Positions 1 through 7,069 of a stretch of DNA of 7,135 nt are shown one piece after another. The position numbers were made by a program, and so were the translations under genes. Source of the DNA: Akkermansiaceae bacterium UBA985 (GTDB lineage: Bacteria; Verrucomicrobiota; Verrucomicrobiia; Verrucomicrobiales; Akkermansiaceae); NCBI GenBank assembly GCA_002292185.1, contig DBBL01000194.1, positions 1,721 through 8,855 on the forward strand, written 5' to 3'. The notes under the pieces are model-generated. The model worked only from the letters and a program-made list of their open reading frames with translations, was not told the DNA's origin and searched no databases. The first letter of the stretch is position 1. Each line of letters begins with the position of its first letter.

Positions 1-2747
1 TCTCCTTTGAGCTTTGTTTTGAGTAGGAAATAGGGTTCGTCATGGAGTATTTTGTTTTGGAGTTTAGCTTTTGCATAGCGAAGTGAGCCTTTCATCAAGC
101 TTTCGAGTGGTTTTTTGCCAGCAGCCTCTAGGATTGGCAGACCTACATCTGCTGGAAACCATGAGGCAGCGGTAATGGCCTCTAGGCGGACTCTGCCGTG
201 CTCGTCATTGGCAGCAGCCATCAGAAGTGACGGGTAATCCGAGAGCTGGTCAACATTGAAACGTAATACGCGTACGGCGGCAGCGCGGACTCGGTGGTCG
301 GGTGAGCGAAGTAGTTGCTTGAGTAGGTCTGTATCGACTTGATTGAGTCCCCAGGAGACCCAGAGGGCCTCGAGTTTGTGATGGTCGTTTGTTTGCTCAG
401 CTGCCCATGTTTTGAGGGAAGGTAGGACATCGGTGGCATTGCGACCACGGAGCTCGCGGCGGGTGCGGTAGCGGGTGCGTGCCTCAGGGAGCTTTAAGTT
501 CTCGAGTAATTCGGTGATGCTTGCTCCGTGAACATTGGCTGGTTTTACTAGAGGGCGATCGGGGTAGGTGATGCGATAAATTCGGCCATGAACGTGGTCA
601 CGGTTTGGGTCACGCTGGTTGTGCTGCGCATGCCCAATGAGAGCATTGTGCCAGTCCGCCACATAGAGAGATCCATCTGGGGCAAACTCCAAGTCAACTG
701 GGCGGAAGTTGGAGTCTGCTGAGCGAAACAGGTCCTGACGCCATTTGGCCTTGAAACCAGCACCCTTTTCGCTGATGCGGTGTTGTTTGGCACCAAGAAA
801 TCCGATGTTGTTACAAATAAGCAAATCTCCTTGAACATCATCAGGGAAATGACGGCTTGATATAAATTCCAGTCCAGAAGTGGGTCGCACCTTGTGATCT
901 TTAAGAATCCCGGGGGAATACATGCTGACCCCATAAGAGCTCTTCACTGTGCCTGGCATCATCCATGAGGTAGCAGGCCCAGAGGTATGTAGGAAAAAAT
1001 CTTGGCCGTAATCATCATGGGCGATTCCCCATGGATTGGGGATGTGTAGCTGGGCGTATCGAATGAGTTTTTTGCGTTGCGGCGAGTAGCGGAAGAAGCC
1101 TCCATTAGTGCCTCGGACCGGTCCGTAGGCGGTCTCGACATTGGAATGGAGGAATACACCTTCACCCATGATGATTGCTCCTGATGGATCTGCACTGAAG
1201 GCACTGATGGCGTGGTGGGTGTCGTGGTCATCGAAGCCGCTCAAGATAACTTCGCGAACATCGTATTGGTCATCGCCGTCGGTGTCCTTAAGGAGCACCA
1301 GGTGTCCGGATTGGGCAACGTAGACGCCTTCGGAAGTGATTTCAAAACCCATGGGGATATGCAAGTCGCTGGCGAAGGTGGTTTGCTTGTCGGCTTTGCC
1401 ATCGTTATCGGTGTCTTCGAGGATGATGAGCTTGTCGCTTGGCTTGGGGTCTCCGATGCGGTAGTGCGGGTAGCTGGGCATGGTGGCAACCCAGAGACGT
1501 CCTTTGTTGTCGAATGCTACTTGCACCGGGTTGGCAAGGTCGGTGAATTCTTTTTCTGAGGCGAAGAGCTCCATCTGGTATCCATTGGCAGTGGTGATTT
1601 TGGTCTGCGAGGATGGGCCTGACTGATATTCGAGTTTACCGTTCTTGCCACTGGGCTTGTAGTTGGTTTTAACGGAGGAGAGTTGGAAGGTCTTGGCGTC
1701 TGCAGCAGCGAGGTCCATTTCTTCACCTTGGAGTGCTAGCCAGATGGCCTGGTCACGCAGAGCGGTCATCTCCCGGGTCTTTTTATACTCATCTCGGTAG
1801 TTCTGTGGCGGGGCGTTTTTTCCACCTCCCCGACGTCCGTAGATTTGTACGCCATTGGGCATCTTGTAATCGTTGAGCCAGCACCAGTTTTTTTCATTCA
1901 CTGCAGCATGGACTTGTTTTCTATGCTTTGAATTTTTGTTAGCTGACTTGCCATAGAGACCATCAGCAAGTTGGGGGGCTAGCCACTGATAGCCTTTGTC
2001 GTTGAGCAGGGCGCCGTCTCTGGTGAACGGTTCCTTGTTGGTATTGAATGCTGCTTTTGAAGGAGAGAAGACATCGATGAAAGGCACCCCATGCTCGGAG
2101 CAGACTTCTTTCATCGCATCTGTGTAGAGCGCGAGGTGTTGGTTGGTGAGGACCGCGTCAGGAGAATCATCAATGTCGGAAACATCTTCAAAGGCGGTGG
2201 GGGAAACGATGGCCAGCCCGGGAGCCGACTTGCCGTTGTATTTTTGCTCCAGGGTGTGCCTGATGAATCCGCTAAGTTCGCCTTTGAAGTTCTCCAGCCC
2301 CGCAGGGCCATTAAAGGATGAGTTGAAACCGAAGAAGGCGATAACGGTGTCAGCCTTGAGGTGGCTGAGCCATTGATCAGGTGTCATATAGCTACCACCG
2401 CTGCCGCTTTTTTTGGCAAGTTCGGTCTGGAATTTCTCAGCTCCAGGAAATGCCCAAGGTGAGTCGCGGCCGGGGTGGGGGCGAAATCCCGGGGTGTTGC
2501 CCTCATCACACATGTTACGGATGATGAGCTTTTTGTCAGGGTGTCGTAGCTGAAGCTCGGTCTCAAAATGACCAAAGTGACTCATGCGTGAGCCTAGGCC
2601 GCTACCAATCAACACAATCGATTCGTTTTCATCAGCCGTGAGAGGGTTTGCTTCGGCCTGATAGAGGCCTAGCGAGGAGAGCAGCAATAAAGCACTGAAA
2701 AACAACGTGTATTTTCTGTTCTCAGTAAGGTGTGTGTTGAAATGCAT
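1..2747 (-). CDS. PVC-type secreted multidomain protein: SGNH-like domain + membrane-bound-dehydrogenase beta-propeller + HEAT-like repeats (C-terminus off window)
   Basis: A single uninterrupted frame of 915 codons runs from ATG at 2747 off the left edge, so the C-terminus is missing. Residues 1-33 form a signal peptide (hydrophobic 15-28, likely cleavage after AEA at 31-33). Residues 43-265 resemble an SGNH/GDSL hydrolase: block I region IGSGLGSRM (47-55), RNMCDEGNTPG (77-87), FFGFN (138-142) and DGALLNDKGY (244-253). Residues 283-350 are the linker usual in this family. From about 388 to 730 is the Pirellula/Verrucomicrobium-type dehydrogenase beta-propeller (TIGR02604 type), with two acidic Ca-site-like loops at 445-453 (DTDNDGKAD) and 488-496, DHDTHH at 507-512, and DWHN (698-701) followed by HGRIYRI (720-726). 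Residues from about 745 on look helical and HEAT-like (HRVRAAAVRVLR). Known relatives usually end in a cytochrome c-like CxxCH haem domain, which would lie outside the window. The likely location is the periplasm or outer surface, and the substrate is unknown. The gene lies 68 bp downstream of the fur-like gene, with no Shine-Dalgarno before the ATG. Confidence 0.9.
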   Translation of the reverse strand, partial: MHFNTHLTENRKYTLFFSALLLLSSLGLYQAEANPLTADENESIVLIGSGLGSRMSHFGHFETELQLRHPDKKLIIRNMCDEGNTPGFRPHPGRDSPWAFPGAEKFQTELAKKSGSGGSYMTPDQWLSHLKADTVIAFFGFNSSFNGPAGLENFKGELSGFIRHTLEQKYNGKSAPGLAIVSPTAFEDVSDIDDSPDAVLTNQHLALYTDAMKEVCSEHGVPFIDVFSPSKAAFNTNKEPFTRDGALLNDKGYQWLAPQLADGLYGKSANKNSKHRKQVHAAVNEKNWCWLNDYKMPNGVQIYGRRGGGKNAPPQNYRDEYKKTREMTALRDQAIWLALQGEEMDLAAADAKTFQLSSVKTNYKPSGKNGKLEYQSGPSSQTKITTANGYQMELFASEKEFTDLANPVQVAFDNKGRLWVATMPSYPHYRIGDPKPSDKLIILEDTDNDGKADKQTTFASDLHIPMGFEITSEGVYVAQSGHLVLLKDTDGDDQYDVREVILSGFDDHDTHHAISAFSADPSGAIIMGEGVFLHSNVETAYGPVRGTNGGFFRYSPQRKKLIRYAQLHIPNPWGIAHDDYGQDFFLHTSGPATSWMMPGTVKSSYGVSMYSPGILKDHKVRPTSGLEFISSRHFPDDVQGDLLICNNIGFLGAKQHRISEKGAGFKAKWRQDLFRSADSNFRPVDLEFAPDGSLYVADWHNALIGHAQHNQRDPNRDHVHGRIYRITYPDRPLVKPANVHGASITELLENLKLPEARTRYRTRRELRGRNATDVLPSLKTWAAEQTNDHHKLEALWVSWGLNQVDTDLLKQLLRSPDHRVRAAAVRVLRFNVDQLSDYPSLLMAAANDEHGRVRLEAITAASWFPADVGLPILEAAGKKPLESLMKGSLRYAKAKLQNKILHDEPYFLLKTKLKG

Positions 2748-2815
2748 CAATTAACGAAACGTTTATTGTGGAATCAAACTTACAGTATATGTGAAATATT
2801 TTTGATGATGTCTGC

Positions 2816-3322
2816 TTAGCGCCTTTTGGGCAGTCGTTTGCCTTGGATGCGCGCATTGATGAGGCTCTCACATCGGCCGTGTAGGCGTAGCTTTTCGCAG
2901 CAGGCCTCGATTTTCAGGGTTTGCCGCTCTGCTCGAAATCCGAGCCTACGCGCAGCACAGTCATTCATGAGTTGTATGTGTGAATCCTCAAATTCGATGA
3001 CTTTACCACAGTCAATACATACAAGGTGATTGTGGGCGGGGCTGTCGACAAAGTTTGGGTCGTAGGTTTTTTGATCATCTCCAAGGTCAATTTCATGGAG
3101 CAGGCCAGCCTCTACCAGGAGCGAAATAGTACGGTAAACAGTAGCTCGTGAAGATTGAGAGTCTAGAGACTTGGTTTTGCGAATACGCTCCCACAGATCA
3201 TCGGCAGTAAAATGATCATCGGAGGAGAAGATAGCTTCAACAATGGCATTGCGCTGAGGGGTGTTGCGCAGCCCCTTGCTTTGTATGAATTGTTGCAAGC
3301 GATTCTCAATACTAGGATCCAT
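2816..3322 (-). CDS. Fur-family metal-responsive transcriptional regulator
   Basis: This 168-residue protein of the Fur superfamily (Fur/Zur/PerR) is a dimeric DNA-binding repressor whose activity depends on bound metal. The N-terminal winged helix has GLRNTPQRNAIVEAIF (17-32), DHFTADDLW (36-44) and the recognition helix RATVYRTISLL (59-69). The dimerisation and metal domain has HNH (97-99), the structural-zinc CIDC (102-105) and GKVIEFED (106-113). H37, E77, H97 and H99 sit where Fur sensory-site ligands are expected. The second zinc pair is unusual: instead of CxxC or Cx4C there are C141, C142 and a distant C151, and the His that normally begins this strand is Q134. A basic tail ending KRLPKRR makes it longer than the usual 140-150 residues. 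It is divergent from a lipoprotein gene and codirectional with the large PVC-type gene. The sequence does not settle whether it senses iron, zinc or peroxide. No Shine-Dalgarno precedes ATG 3322. Confidence 0.93.
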   Translation of the reverse strand: MDPSIENRLQQFIQSKGLRNTPQRNAIVEAIFSSDDHFTADDLWERIRKTKSLDSQSSRATVYRTISLLVEAGLLHEIDLGDDQKTYDPNFVDSPAHNHLVCIDCGKVIEFEDSHIQLMNDCAARRLGFRAERQTLKIEACCEKLRLHGRCESLINARIQGKRLPKRR

Positions 3323-3358
3323 AGAGGGAGCCTAGTCAGATTGGTGCCCGCTGGCGAA

Positions 3359-3371
3359 TTGGAAATTTCAA
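3359..3371. promoter_or_regulatory. Near-palindrome between divergent fur-like and lipoprotein genes (candidate operator)
   Basis: The bases TTGGAAATTTCAA form TTG-AAATTT-CAA with one extra G, flanked by AAT on the left and, two bases on, ATT on the right. It lies in the 86-bp divergent intergenic region, just upstream of a TTGGCA hexamer that could be a -35 element for the rightward gene. It does not match the classical 19-bp Fur box. A regulatory role is inference only, since short AT-rich palindromes also arise by chance. Confidence 0.22.
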
Positions 3372-3408
3372 CATTGGCATTTTTTTTGCTTGGTCTTAAA
3401 TCAACATA

Positions 3409-3897
3409 ATGAAGGTTATATCCGCCTGCTTTGTGAACAAACTACGCCTGCTGTGTGTTTCTGGTTTATTCTGCTTACTAGTTTCCTGCGCATTCAAAGA
3501 TGTCATGGAGGTTAAGCAGTTCCATCTGCGTTCGATTGATGTTGAGGATATGAAGCAGGCTCCGATGGTGCGTGGTGAACAGATGCATCGTATGCGTGGT
3601 GCAGTAACCATCGAGGAGCGCCGTCAGAGGTTAGGCCAATATTACTCGGTGAGCTGGAAAAATGATGGCTCTACGACTGGGCCATTAAAAATAGTGATGG
3701 ATTATCAGCAGAGTGCAACAGGGTCCAAGGTTTTGGCCATGAGTAAGGACTTGCCAGCAGGTGAAGAAGCTGGGCGCGTTGAATTTATAATATCTGGTGA
3801 ATCCTACCGCACCAATGGCCGCGTCCTTGCATGGAGAATCCGGATGATGAGTGGTAGTAAGGTGATCTCTGAAAAGCGATCCTACATGTGGAGGTGA
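3409..3897 (+). CDS. Small uncharacterised lipoprotein
   Basis: I do not recognise a named family. The 162-residue product has a lipoprotein signal peptide: basic K11 and R13, hydrophobic core 14-25, and lipobox LVSC with lipidated C27. The mature part has a conserved-looking acidic/basic helical stretch (RGEQMHRMRGAVTIEERRQR, 55-74) followed by LGQYYSVSWKN (75-85). The remainder is alternating beta-like strands ending in RSYMWR, which could be a small beta-sandwich. The only ATG is at 3409. A GTG at 3433 would give a shorter, more typical signal peptide, and neither start has a Shine-Dalgarno. It is first in a same-strand run with fabG and the sixA-like gene (57 bp to the preferred fabG start), so cotranscription is likely, but no functional link is evident. 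An envelope location is supported by the lipobox, and the function is unknown. Confidence 0.8.
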   Translation: MKVISACFVNKLRLLCVSGLFCLLVSCAFKDVMEVKQFHLRSIDVEDMKQAPMVRGEQMHRMRGAVTIEERRQRLGQYYSVSWKNDGSTTGPLKIVMDYQQSATGSKVLAMSKDLPAGEEAGRVEFIISGESYRTNGRVLAWRIRMMSGSKVISEKRSYMWR

Positions 3898-3954
3898 CTT
3901 ATTTCCTCTCGATTTCATGATTGGCAAGTGATGCAAATCGTGGAACGTATGTGC

Positions 3955-4701
3955 ATGGCACGTTTCACAAATAAGGTCGCAGTTGTTACCGGCGCTGGTC
4001 GGGGTATAGGGTTGGAGATCGCAAGAGCTTTTGCAGCAGAAGGAGGCAAGGTCGCTGTGGTGAGCCGCAGCGCTGGAAGCTGTGGTTCTGCTGCTGATAC
4101 AATCAATGCCGATTATCCAGACTCAGCCAAGTCATATGCCGTTGATGTTTCTGACCATGAAGCTGTTCAGGCTCTGGGTAAGGAAGTTGTCGCTGACTTC
4201 GGGGCGGTGAACGTGCTGGTCAATAATGCCGGTGTCACCCGTGATGGATTACTGATGCGCATGAAGGATGAGGACTGGGATACCGTTTTAGATACAAACC
4301 TTAAAGGTGCCTTCAATACGGTGAAGGCTTTTCAGCGCAGTATGATGAAGGCCGAGGACCCACGCATTATTAATATTAGTTCTGTGATCGGACTGATGGG
4401 CAATGCTGGCCAGGTCAACTACGCGGCGAGTAAGGCAGGCTTGATTGGCTTTACCAAATCGGTAGCGAAGGAGTTAGCTGGCCGCAAGGTGACCTGCAAT
4501 GCCATCGCTCCCGGCTTTATTGTCACTGACATGACCGACGAGCTTAATGATGACCAGAAAGAGGCTATCGTAGGGAATATTCCACTCAAGGAGATGGGCC
4601 ATCCTCAGGATATCGCATCATTGACCTTGTTTCTCGCTAGTGCTGAGGCTCGCTACATCACAGGCCAAGTGATTGCCAGTGATGGCGGCATGACCATGTA
4701 G
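3955..4701 (+). CDS. fabG: 3-oxoacyl-[acyl-carrier-protein] reductase (SDR family)
   Basis: FabG reduces 3-oxoacyl-ACP to 3-hydroxyacyl-ACP with NADPH, the first reduction in each cycle of cytosolic type II fatty-acid synthesis. Numbered from M at 3955 (248 residues, the usual size), the Rossmann nucleotide motif TGAGRGIG is at 12-19, DVS at 64-66, NNAG at 90-93, and the catalytic tetrad is N115, S143, Y156 and K160 (YAASK). PGFIVTDM and the end GGMTM are typical FabG. R16 and R38 suit NADPH preference. An ATG at 3928 in the same frame would add nine residues. I prefer 3955 because MARFTNKVAVVTG matches family N-termini and a GGA lies about 10 nt upstream at 3942-3944. The gene stands apart from acpP, fabD or fabF, and 27 bp separate it from the next gene. 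Acetoacetyl-CoA reductase (PhaB) is a less likely alternative. Confidence 0.95.
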   Translation: MARFTNKVAVVTGAGRGIGLEIARAFAAEGGKVAVVSRSAGSCGSAADTINADYPDSAKSYAVDVSDHEAVQALGKEVVADFGAVNVLVNNAGVTRDGLLMRMKDEDWDTVLDTNLKGAFNTVKAFQRSMMKAEDPRIINISSVIGLMGNAGQVNYAASKAGLIGFTKSVAKELAGRKVTCNAIAPGFIVTDMTDELNDDQKEAIVGNIPLKEMGHPQDIASLTLFLASAEARYITGQVIASDGGMTM

Positions 4702-4728
4702 TCTGCTAGGTTCTCGTTACTTCACCAT

Positions 4729-5196
4729 ATGGAGCTGCTACTAATACGCCATGCCACTGCGGAGTCGTCTGCGGCGAGTGATTTTGAGCGCGCTCTGACG
4801 GACGTTGGAAATAGTCAGGCTGAAAAAGTGGGCCAATTTCTTAAGCGAAGTAATTTGGTTCCAGATGTGACTTTGGCCAGCCCGCTGGTGCGTGCCCGTC
4901 AGACGGCAGCAATCATATGCAGCAGTGCGGGTGCGGAAAGCCCTCTCATCGAGCCCTGGCTAGCCTGTGGTATGCGCCCAGCTGCAGCGATGCAAGAGCT
5001 CACAGCGTATGATCAGTTTCATCGTGTTGCCCTTGTTGGTCATAATCCAGACTTTGAATATTTGGCAGCGTGGTTATTGGGCGCTCAAAGTGGTGAGATC
5101 CATGTCCGCAAAGCATCGTTGATTTACTTTTCACGACTGGCACCTCCATCACAAGGTGCTTGTCTGGAGATAATGCTGCCGGTCAGCGTGATGTGA
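4729..5196 (+). CDS. sixA: SixA-like phosphohistidine phosphatase (histidine phosphatase superfamily)
   Basis: The 155-residue protein has the branch-1 histidine phosphatase core with little else, as in SixA (about 160 residues in E. coli), which removes phosphate from histidine in phosphotransfer proteins. LIRHATAE (5-12) contains the RH nucleophile motif (R7, H8 phosphorylated in catalysis). FERALTDVG (19-27) matches the usual RxLTxxG segment. SPLVRARQTA (51-60) supplies R55, and VGHNPD (103-108) supplies the second catalytic histidine H105. The likely acid/base is in the 80-92 region, perhaps E90. No signal peptide is present, so it is cytosolic. It follows fabG by 27 bp on the same strand, so cotranscription is likely. 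Its last 14 bases overlap the end of the opposing lipoprotein gene, and its TGA stop touches the palindrome GTGATCAC. The target protein is unknown, and other small-molecule phosphatase roles remain possible. Confidence 0.87.
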   Translation: MELLLIRHATAESSAASDFERALTDVGNSQAEKVGQFLKRSNLVPDVTLASPLVRARQTAAIICSSAGAESPLIEPWLACGMRPAAAMQELTAYDQFHRVALVGHNPDFEYLAAWLLGAQSGEIHVRKASLIYFSRLAPPSQGACLEIMLPVSVM

Positions 5197-6118
5197 TCAC
5201 TAGATAGTTGCGCACGGGTTTATTGAGAAAAGAGCGGTGTGTTTTTGAGCCACTAGGGACACGGGGGCCAGCCCAGAGATCGGAGGAACGGCCGCCATCA
5301 AGGTTTAATACAGTGCTGGCCTTGAATCCGTTTAATGAGGTTTCGCTCAGTGCTTTTGCCACACCAGCGAGTGTTGATGAATGGATATGTCCAATGGCCC
5401 AGTGGTGTTTGCCATCCCATGCGATGAAGCTACGTGGCCGCTCATTGTGATCGGAAAGCCCAATGGTGGCTTTGCCGTGTTCGACGAGCATGGGGCCAGC
5501 TTGTAAGAGGTTCTCAACATTGTTGGCCACGCTTGAGGGCGCATAGAGTTCGCGGCGAACGATGGCGCTTTTGTTTTTTGAGGAGATAAAGATACCGGCA
5601 CCAAGTGAGGAGTTGTTCAAGGAGCCTCGTTTGATTCCTGATGCTACGAGGAGTCCAAGAGGTTTCCCCTCAGGCGTGAAAAACCCACCGTTGATGGCGG
5701 CGTAGCCATCACAAGACAAGGCGGCGGATTCTGCATCTAACCATTGGCTGCCGCAACCATCTGCTTGATCAGCCACGGTTAGCTGAAATTTCCGATCGTC
5801 AAAATAAACGGCTGAAATGGTGATGCCTTGAGATAAGACGGAATGATAGGCAAGCGGCATGATCAACTGAGGTGCCGCGGGCGTCACGATGACAGCGGCT
5901 TGGTCAGGTAGTTGATCGACTGCAGCAAGGGGTGCGATGGGCTCTGCCTCCGCTATGATGGGCTCTGTCTGGGCCGTGGTGGGCTTCGAATCAATGAGCT
6001 CAGGCGCAGGCTTGGCGCTGAGAGGGGGAATGGGCAGGGGCGCGGCTGGTGGTTTTTCTGGGGGAGCTGAACACCCTGTCAATGCCAATAACCCTAATAG
6101 AAGTATGCGTCTGAGCAT
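5183..6118 (-). CDS. Lipoprotein with phosphodiester glycosidase (NAGPA/DUF2233-type) domain
   Basis: The 311-residue product starts with a lipoprotein signal (MLRRILLLGLLALTGC, lipidated C16). A Pro/Ala-rich low-complexity linker follows (about 18-88), which would hold the domain away from the membrane. The domain (about 90-311) carries family hallmarks: AINGGFF (141-147), GLLVASG (155-161), LQAGPMLV (205-212), RPRSFIAWD (227-235), IGHIHSSTLAG (242-252) and NLDGGRSSDLW (272-282). Relatives include the mammalian mannose-6-phosphate uncovering enzyme and bacterial phosphodiester glycosidases, which cleave sugar-1-phosphodiesters. The natural substrate here, perhaps a surface or extracellular phospho-glycan, is inferred. 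C122 and C136 could form a disulfide. The usual GGGSS is GGRSS (275-279). The gene begins 14 bp after the ArsR-methyltransferase gene, so the two are probably cotranscribed. A weak GGAAA precedes ATG 6118. Confidence 0.87.
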   Translation of the reverse strand: MLRRILLLGLLALTGCSAPPEKPPAAPLPIPPLSAKPAPELIDSKPTTAQTEPIIAEAEPIAPLAAVDQLPDQAAVIVTPAAPQLIMPLAYHSVLSQGITISAVYFDDRKFQLTVADQADGCGSQWLDAESAALSCDGYAAINGGFFTPEGKPLGLLVASGIKRGSLNNSSLGAGIFISSKNKSAIVRRELYAPSSVANNVENLLQAGPMLVEHGKATIGLSDHNERPRSFIAWDGKHHWAIGHIHSSTLAGVAKALSETSLNGFKASTVLNLDGGRSSDLWAGPRVPSGSKTHRSFLNKPVRNYLVITSR

Positions 6119-6132
6119 TACTGAAGTTTCCG

Positions 6133-7047
6133 CTATTTAGTGGCTACCGCAAGCAGGGTTTGAAAGTAGGGGGCCTCACTTTCTTTGTCCACGATGGTGG
6201 TTTCAATTTTCTGAAAGCCAGCTTGGCTCATCATTTTGAAGAGTTCTACCTCTGAGAATCCAAGCCAGGTATCGGCATAAAGTTCGCGTGCCTGATCAAA
6301 GCTGTGCTGAAGTAGATCGAGAATGATGAGTTTGCCGCCGGGGGCTAAAAGTTTGAATGCTGAATCGAGAGCTTTTTGTGGGTGCTCGGCGTGGTGAAGA
6401 GCCTGAGAAAAGATGGCAAGGTCAACCGAGTTATCCTCAATAGGGGGTGACTCGATGTCACCAAGGCGGTATTCTAAATTATCTAGTCCGTGCTGTGATG
6501 CCAGTTTTTTGCCGAACTCCACCATGTTGGGTGCACTGTCAACGGCGATGACTTTTTTGGCATTGGGTGCGAGCAGTTGGGCGAGTGTGCCTTCTCCAGC
6601 ACCAAGGTCGGCAACGACTTCATAGTTGAGAATTTTGAGCATTGCCTCAGCTAGTGACTTCCACGAGCGGCCGGGCACATAGCTTTTGCCGAACTTACCG
6701 GCCAACTCATCAAAATACGCCCGCGTCTTGTCACGCCGCTTACTCAGGATGTGTGCCAGAGTTTCGGAATCTGGATTAACTTCCGGTATTTCTGTAGCAG
6801 CTTGTCGAGCAACCTCCATGATGGCATCAGGGGCTGAAATGGCATAGACGTTGTTTTTGCCTGAGCGTGAGCTTGTCACTAAGCCCTCTTGTCTGAGTTG
6901 AGAGAGCTGCGTGGAGATGCGACTTTGGCCCATTCCCAATATTTCCTGAAGCTCAGCAACATTGAGGGGTTCGTGTGAAAGCAGCAGAAGTATGCGGATC
7001 CGAGTGGGGTCCGATAAAAGTTTTAGTGATTTAAGAATTGACGACAT
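6133..7047 (-). CDS. ArsR-family HTH regulator fused to a class I SAM-dependent methyltransferase
   Basis: This 304-residue fusion has an ArsR/SmtB winged helix at about 1-72 (LLSDPTRIRILLLL at 10-23, recognition helix around GQSRISTQLSQLRQEGLV at 40-57). A linker of about 40 residues follows, then RAYFDELAGKFG (108-119), which typically precedes the methyltransferase part. Rossmann motif I is DLGAGEG (146-152), with acidic D169 in VIAVDSAPNM for the SAM ribose. LGDIESPP (194-201), FSQALHH (212-218) and LAPGGKLIILD (233-243) are later UbiE-like motifs. The HTH lacks the Cys-rich metal sites of ArsR/SmtB metal sensors, so the methyltransferase half may be the ligand sensor for SAM or S-adenosylhomocysteine. 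Proteins of this architecture are widespread, and some ArsR-type SAM-cycle regulators (SahR) are known. The divergent probable metK start 62 bp away supports that reading. Enzymatic activity as a true methyltransferase remains possible. No Shine-Dalgarno is evident before ATG 7047. Confidence 0.92.
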   Translation of the reverse strand: MSSILKSLKLLSDPTRIRILLLLSHEPLNVAELQEILGMGQSRISTQLSQLRQEGLVTSSRSGKNNVYAISAPDAIMEVARQAATEIPEVNPDSETLAHILSKRRDKTRAYFDELAGKFGKSYVPGRSWKSLAEAMLKILNYEVVADLGAGEGTLAQLLAPNAKKVIAVDSAPNMVEFGKKLASQHGLDNLEYRLGDIESPPIEDNSVDLAIFSQALHHAEHPQKALDSAFKLLAPGGKLIILDLLQHSFDQARELYADTWLGFSEVELFKMMSQAGFQKIETTIVDKESEAPYFQTLLAVATK

Positions 7048-7069
7048 AGTTTTAAGGGTTCATAAACGC

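Noticed and set aside
221..2575. Many short open frames on both strands within the left 2.6 kb (for example 1212-1559 plus and 548-934 minus).
   Set aside because: They lie inside, antisense to or out of frame with the continuous 915-codon PVC-type reading frame, whose translation shows recognisable domains throughout. The short frames have low-complexity or biased composition and no family resemblance.
1..2747. A frameshifted or broken left-hand gene.
   Set aside because: Reading from ATG 2747 to the left edge gives no stop and domain motifs in the expected order in one frame. The absence of an end is due only to the window boundary.
2757..2764. AAACGTTT palindrome just upstream of the PVC-type gene start.
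   Set aside because: An 8-bp AT-rich palindrome is expected by chance and has no supporting partner site.
2784..2789. TATACT on the minus strand as a -10 element for the large PVC-type gene.
   Set aside because: It matches the -10 consensus at 5/6, but no acceptable -35 lies at 16-18 bp and the region is AT-rich. Read-through from the fur-like gene is equally possible.
3380..3387. Run of eight T as a rho-independent terminator.
   Set aside because: No stable GC-rich hairpin precedes it, and neither flanking gene ends there, since both start from this region.
3374..3402. TTGGCA, 17 bp, TAAATC as a promoter for the small lipoprotein gene.
   Set aside because: The -10 match is only 3/6. It is a plausible location but too weak to list as a feature.
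3928..3954. The longer fabG start at 3928 (MMQIVERMC extension).
   Set aside because: The extension is not typical of FabG, and MARFTNKVAVVTG from 3955 matches the family N-terminus and length. The longer form cannot be fully excluded.
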